NCBI GenBank assembly: GCA_964019695.1
Contig: OZ026517.1
Coordinates: forward strand, 78,657,252 to 78,721,251
Direction: 5' to 3'
Length of the DNA: 64,000 nucleotides
Source of the DNA: Loripinus fragilis
Lineage: Eukaryota > Mollusca > Bivalvia > Lucinida > Lucinidae
Below the pieces are notes generated by a model. The model searched no databases, was not told where the DNA came from, and saw only the letters and a program-made list of their open reading frames with translations. Every line of letters starts with the position of its first letter. The first letter of the stretch is position 1. The translations under genes and the position numbers were made by a program. This document shows, piece by piece, positions 58,616 to 64,000 of this stretch.

Positions 58616-60368
58616 CATAAATTGATAGTCCATAAATAAAGCAAACTGTATGCAAATAATTAGAAATATTTTAATGTGGAAAGTATTACCCGCAATAATC
58701 ATTAATAGTCTGACGCAATAATCATTATCCCTCTGTTTCTCTTTCAATCTTTCTACTTTTCTTTCTTTCTCTATCTCTGCTTTAACATGATACTGGAATT
58801 TATTATAGTGTTTATGCCGTTGACCTTTTTATATTTTACGCCAGGATCTCCTCTTTATGAGATCTCTACACTGTTTGTCAACGTGTCCTGTTTAGGGCTT
58901 ATTTTATTGCGAAATGAAGTAAGCATTTAACTAACCTGTGTACCTATTATTGTTCTATACACTGACCGAAGTTATAAGTGGCCTCTTTTCAATTTCATTT
59001 TTCTGACTAAGCGCTTATGATATTGAAATTATTTTATTTCCCAAATATCTGCATTTCAATGGACAAAAGTTAAGAGTTTAGAAGAGTTTTTTATGACTTC
59101 ACGATTTTTTGGTTCAAAAATGCAAAACTCAACTTTTTGAAGAAATAAAGCGTTTTAAATTCAGTTTTTACTAAATTGAAGTACATGTGATAATAAACCC
59201 ATCTAGCCGACTTAAAACATACCAAATACTTAAAATTTTGTTTATGACAGATTTTGGAAGATTTTAAAAAAACTAAATTTCCGCATTTTCCAATATTTTC
59301 GAAAATTATCAGCTGCACATACTAAAATCATTGTATGTGTTTTATTTCATGTGAACATGTTTGACCAAGCACATTACAGCTTGATCAGCCCTTTTTTCTA
59401 ACGAAACGTTTTCAATACTGGTGTCTACTACCGGTTTAAACGTGATACTTTCAAGGTCATTTAAATGGCATATGTAAAAGAATTTTATTTAATTTTCTAC
59501 TTAGAACAGTGACGCCTACTCATAATGAATAATCACTGAAAAATACAATCCTGTGCCGCAGATAATGAAGCGTACAGAGCAATGCAAAATGTTTGCAAAT
59601 TGCATGTTTAAATCTAAAGCTGCTGAGAGTGACTGTCTTCATGTTAATGTAGAGGCGGACTGGAGAGTTCAATTGTCACAAAGCTTTAGCTTCGCTTTCA
59701 TTTTATATCACAGCTGCAAACTAATTAAAATATTTATGGATAACATATCTGAGGAATATTTTATATCACACTAAAAAGTGTGGCTTTTTGAAACGAGGGT
59801 ACCTTTACTCGGACTTCGTCTGTGCAAGATCTACCAGTCATTTTGAAATGACATAATTTGCTGAGTCTCGACAAAGCCTTTTATTTTTATAGAATTAAAA
59901 TTATGTAAGAGCGATTTTTACTCTCTGAACAGTCACAAAAATGTAATTTCAGTGTAGACCAATGACTATGGACTGATATCAGTCGTAGATGTTGAAATTG
60001 CTCCTATGAATCCATACCAACCGCTACAATTGCATATTTTATCTTATGCTAACATTCCAATTCAGAATTTTAATTTATGCTGGCTCAAACATCTACTGAT
60101 GAGATAGCAGAAGAAAAAAGTATTTGAGAGGAATGATAAATTTTGGTGAAAAGACATTATTTATAAAAACACACACTTCTATATGAATAAGAAGATCATA
60201 TCTCATCTAACTTTATAAGTCTATCATAACTACAGTAATTGCCAGAAGTTAGAGGCCAGACCTATCTATCAAAATAAACATGGGTAAATATCACACTATC
60301 TATAAATCTATCAATCCTCTGGCCTTGGCGATTTATAGATATGAGCCGTGACATGTGATTTCCAAAAA
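58616..60368. other. unassigned AT-rich sequence
   Basis: Short open frames only (for example 59553-59774) without recognised motifs. No repeat family identified. Confidence 0.35.
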
Positions 60369-60535
60369 TGTGGCATTTTGACAAGTGTAGACTCAGACGA
60401 GCCTGTGCAGCCTCCTTTTAAGCCTAGATACTACAAATGATATTCAGTCAGTAGCTAAAAACTTATAGAATGTTCAAGCGTATGCGCAGGCTGATCTGAG
60501 GCTCTGCTGGTCGCACATACCACATTGTTGGAAAT
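60369..60535. mobile_element. inverted-repeat MITE
   Basis: TGTGGCATTTTGACAAGTGT, AGACTCAGACGAGCCTGTGC at left; GCGCAGGCTGATCTGAGGCT, CTGCTGGTCGCACATACCAC A at right form imperfect inverted ends. About 165 bp, non-coding. The wording resembles a short repeat I associate with bivalve genomes. Confidence 0.6.
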
Positions 60536-60839
60536 CCCATGCCAAGGCTCATATATTGGTATGGCTGCATGAAAAGGTCTTATAGTCTCCAACTATAACA
60601 GAACATGTAAACACGGTAAAATGTATTGGAGAAAGTTTAAATGCTTATTCATGATTTTGAAACTGAATTCGGCAGATTATAATTTGATTAGTTTTCAGAT
60701 GATCACAAAGAAAAACTCCTACATTTAAACAAGACTAAACTCTGTACGTAAAGTCCAAATATACAGGAATTAAAACAAATTACACCCAATGACACAATGT
60801 AATCTACAGTAGGTGACGTAACAATTTCTTAGTAAAGCT

Positions 60840-62130
60840 ATCAAATGTCACAAATATAGGGTGTACATGTTCAATGTGTGAACAATCATAATACAAAGTT
60901 TTAATATAAAGGAATGAAAATTGCTTGAGTTACAGAGACCAGACACCCCGAAGCCTTTCGGATGGAAAAAATGTCTAAGTCCACCAGCACTAAAATAAGA
61001 AAATGTTTATCAAAGTTGCACGAAAAAAAGAGAGGCACATGTCAAATGTATGAACAATCATTAAGCAAAGTTTGAATACTAAGGAATGAAATGCAAACTC
61101 TTTGAGTTACAGATTACATGCACATGAAACCATCTAAGCATTTCTAATGAATAAATGTCTCAGTTCAAGACCCCCCCCCCCCAAAAAAAAAAAAAATGAA
61201 AAAAAAAATCATGAAATGTGCATTAAATAGAAGATGCACATATTCAATTTGTGAATAATCACTATGCAAAGTTTGAATATAAAGGAATGAATACTGTTAG
61301 AGTTATAGATTAAACAAACTAGGCACCCACTAAGCATTTCGGAAGAAAAAATGTCTAAGTTCAATTTCCCTCAAAAATGAGAAATAAAATATGAAACGTG
61401 CACAAAATAGAAGGTGCAAATTTTAATGTATGCACATTTTAATGTATGAAAAATCATTATGCAAAGTTTGAATATAAAGCAATGAAAACTGTTGAAATTA
61501 CTGATTACAAAAACTAGGCACCCCGAAGCATTTCTAATGGAAAAATGTCCTCGTTCGACACCCGTTAAAATGAGAAAAAAATCATGAAACGTGCACAAAA
61601 TAGGAGGTGCACATTTCGAATATGTAAGCAGTCATTTGGCAAAGTTTGAATAAAAAGGAATGAAAACTTTTGGAGTTACAGATTACACAAACTTGGCACC
61701 CCTAAAACAATTCAGATGGAAAAAAATGTCTAAGTCAACACCTCTCAAAAATGATAAAAAAAATATGAAACGTGCACAAAATAGGAGATGCACATCTTCA
61801 GTATGTAAACAATCATTAAGCAAAGCTTGAATAAAAAGGAATGGAAACTTTTGGAGTTACAAATTACACAAATTTGGCACTCTCTAGGCAATTTGGATGG
61901 GAAAAATGCCTAAGTTCAACACCCCTCACAAATGAGAAAAAAAAATATGAAACGTGCACAAAATAGGAGGTGCACATCTTCAATATGTGAACAATCATTA
62001 GGCAAAGTTTGAATGAAAAAACGGTAAGAAAACTTTTGGAGTTTATTTCGGAAATCTAAAGTACCCAACAAGGGTCCATTTGTGATAACGGATGGACGGA
62101 CGGAGTGGACCAACTACAAGACCTGCTTTC
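60840..62130 (-). mobile_element. minisatellite-bearing element, family v
   Basis: Seven monomers of about 170-200 bp contain (A/G)TGAACAATCATTA-GCAAAG, TTTGAATATAAAGGAATGAA, GAGTTACAGATTACA, CACCCC-AAGCATTTC and AAAATGTCTAAGTTC (start words near 60880, 61050, 61253, 61445, 61626, 61803 and 61987). To the right are GGTCCATTTGTGATAACGGA and TGGACGGACGGAGTGG. On the minus strand the microsatellite therefore precedes the array, as in the other families. A poly-C/poly-A run (about 61171-61207) interrupts one monomer. Confidence 0.7.
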
Positions 62131-62700
62131 GCGGATAAAATGAATCAAACTAGCTAATTGTGAGCTTTATGATTTGATTTATAACGTTCATAATTTTGAA
62201 CCTTCACTACTGTAAAAGTCGTGTAACTTTAACCAATAAGTGTGTGTACCTGTTTATGGAGCAAGCATGTTTCTTTTCCTTTGGTCAAAAGTAGGGAGTA
62301 TTTTACTCATTTTAGTAGTTTGTGAGTGTGGATATAACACAAACTAACATACTTGCGAACGTAGCTTTGGGTTGACACGGCTGTTTGAAGATGAACGACA
62401 ATTCATTTTAAAATCATGAGATACACGGGCTCTTTGAACATGGGCTTAAACTTGACAGTATTTTAATGAGTCCAGAATTGATTGCATGATGTTATATCGA
62501 AATTCATGCGCGGATCCTAAAAATGTTGTCAAAGGGGGTCCAACTTTGACAATGTTCTTTTTTTAATTGATGAATGAGGGAGGATCCAAAATACCATTAA
62601 AAGCGAACCATCATCGGTCCACCGGCGACCATTTAAATGGCGTTTGGCTGGCGTGCCTATGATGCCCAAACATTGAATACTGTCCGGACCCCCTGTCCCC
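62131..62700. other. unassigned sequence
   Basis: No gene seen. AATTGATGAAT at 62567-62577 resembles AGTTGATGAAT just after the SINE at 63006, possibly a target duplication if the SINE carried 3' flanking sequence. Confidence 0.35.
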
Positions 62701-62702
62701 TG

Positions 62703-63005
62703 TTGCTTTACGTCCCAAGTCAACAGCTATGGTCATGGCGGGACGGTCAGTTCACCTAACCACACTTTTTCCTTGGAAAGCTTGAACAAGCAGTTAACCA
62801 GTACTTCGTGCACATACTTTCGCTTGTAACTGACAACAACCCTTATTGAATGATTCAGCAGAAGGGAGGAGAATGACCGTAGAAATAAGTTCATGATTAA
62901 TCTCCACGAGAGTATGGGACCGGGCCGGGATCAAACTCGCGAACCCTGGATCTGCAGTCAGACGTATCTGTTGTCAGACACGTTACCGACTGCGCTACGC
63001 GGCCC
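62703..63005 (-). mobile_element. tRNA-derived SINE (type 2), full head
   Basis: Minus strand starts GGGCCGCGTAGCGCAGTCGG then TAACGTGTCTGAC (A box), GGTTCGCGAGTTTGATCCC (B box), ACTCTCGTGGAGATTA, CATTCTCCTCCCTTCTGC, GGTTGTTGTCAGTTACAAGC and ends GGGACGTAAAGCAACA. Very similar to 21184-21483, with the complete head. Confidence 0.85.
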
Positions 63006-63062
63006 AGTTGATGAATAAATTAAAATGTGGTTGGTTTATTGGTCATCATTCAAGAATTTTGC

Positions 63063-63172
63063 TTTACAAATACTCGTGAATATACAAATATTCCTTCTTG
63101 TAGGGGGAAACTCGTCTTCGACTCGTCCCGCCTACAAAAGGGAATATTTGTATATACACTCGTAAAATTGTA
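63063..63172. mobile_element. 110-bp foldback, about 50-bp arms
   Basis: ACAAATACTCGTGAATATAC then AAATATTCCTTCTTGTAGG pairs with CCTACAAAAGGGAATATTTG then TATATACACTCGTAAAATTGT. The loop lies around CTCGTCTTCGACTCG, itself a small palindrome. A handful of mismatches. Confidence 0.8.
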
Positions 63173-63765
63173 CAATAAAGTTAACATAAAACATGTGTGA
63201 TGCCTATAATACTTATAAAATATCAATGGCGGAAGACTAGAACGAATATTTCATGTTGTTGTTATACAGTAGATGTTGGAATACGTGACGTTTAACATTA
63301 AATAAGGACCTTGGTGTCGATGACTTAGATATCTAGTTATAGAAAATATAGATATGCACCTGCTGAGTTCCTTATAGTATGAACTACATGTAGCGGAAAT
63401 AAAAAAAGAACGCCTGTGGTGGGCACACGCGCTTATATTCGGAATTCAGATATTGCGTAGACTACCCACGTTAATACGTGACTGTGGGCATGCTAAATAA
63501 GCTTATTAAACTCATTCAGGTATTTCTATTCAAAAGTAAAACTTTCATTGTTTTTTTTTTATTTCCGCTAGTATAAAGTCTTTTATCCACGCTCTGTCAT
63601 GTACCTGAATCTAAAACCTGTTAGGAAATACCGTTTCGTCCAATCGAGCATTACATGTATACAATCCTTATTGATAACTTAACCCATGCAGTTCGTTATG
63701 TTGAAGGTTTATACTGGTGTTGGTGGTACACAATAAGCTGAACCTTCTGATCAATTTAAGCAGAG
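63173..63765. other. unassigned sequence
   Basis: AT-rich; no supported feature. Confidence 0.35.
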
Positions 63766-64000
63766 GGCGAAATGAAGACCATTTCTGTGAAATTATTTTG
63801 ATTTTGGACCAGTGGTTCAGGAGATTTCATTTGAAGATATTTCTTATCTAGAGCTCTGCCAACCCTTTTTCGGCAGAGCAAACCATTTCTGCAAGTTTAG
63901 TAGAGAGCATCATGAGAAAACATTCTGTGAAATTATTTTAAATTTGGACCAGTGGTTCGTTCAGGAGAAGACGTCATTTAAAAACATTTCTCATCTAAAG
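63766..64000 (+). repeat. ~130-bp tandem repeat, continues beyond the window
   Basis: TCTGTGAAATTATTTTGATT and TTGGACCAGTGGTTCAGGAG with ATATTTCTTATCTA recur as TCTGTGAAATTATTTTAAAT, TTGGACCAGTGGTTCGTTCA and ACATTTCTCATCTA. Between them are AGAGCTCTGCCAACC and GGCAGAGC, a small inverted pair. The array is cut by the window edge. Confidence 0.7.

Overview
This 64-kb window looks like non-coding, transposon-dense DNA from an animal genome. It is AT-rich and full of microsatellites and tRNA-derived SINEs. It carries decayed non-LTR retrotransposons, mariner relics and minisatellite-bearing elements. There are no operons, no ribosome binding sites and no dense coding. Several repeat types look like ones common in bivalve molluscs (the ~180-bp 'CTATTGTGATC / CCGTC' minisatellite, the 'GGACCAGTGGTTCAGGAG' repeat at the right edge, AGATCAGG foldbacks). 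A bivalve is therefore my best guess, from pattern memory and not from a search. No complete host gene is visible. Two very weak first-exon candidates are listed (29767-29854 and 51182-51191).

Layout. 0.5-2.4 kb: a minisatellite element, then three tandem units with an AGATCAGG palindrome. 3.3-4.8 kb: SINE pieces and hairpins. 5.75-19.98 kb: a three-unit direct segmental array (about 3.5, 5.3 and 5.4 kb). Each unit carries the same 3' fragment of a LINE plus several foldback palindromes. Later insertions differ between units: a SINE and a minisatellite element only in unit 2, a hAT-like element only in unit 3, and a 536-bp element in units 2 and 3 but not 1. The sister units act as built-in empty sites, so insertion points and target duplications can be read directly. 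20-24.5 kb: a GGGATT-rich repeat patch, a second SINE type, a second minisatellite element and a TA-flanked inverted-repeat transposon. 26.4-26.8 kb: a cluster of nested AAAACCCCGCGGGGTTTT palindromes. 27-29.6 kb: several long hairpins and MITEs. 30-41 kb: mostly AT-rich unassigned sequence with dispersed repeats.

41.5-45.4 kb: a LINE 3' fragment, a degenerate mariner with both TIRs and TA duplications, and a further TA-flanked element. 47.2-51.1 kb: a three-level nest, in which a LINE with RT, RNase H and a C-terminal CCHC knuckle (15-bp TSD) sits in a dispersed repeat, which itself interrupts a minisatellite array. 51.1-55.1 kb: a segment bounded by about 50-bp inverted, nearly identical ends, with a SINE and a third minisatellite element inside. 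55.6-64 kb: a mariner fragment, a short 5'-truncated copy of the same LINE, a MITE, a fourth minisatellite element, a second-type SINE, a long hairpin, and a tandem repeat running off the right edge.

The most interesting pattern is the repeated architecture of the minisatellite elements: a TCCG-type microsatellite, then ~130-200-bp monomers, and (in three) a small 3' hairpin. One has a T/T junction without target duplication, proved by two sister empty sites, which fits Helentron-associated non-autonomous elements. All family assignments are from sequence reading only.
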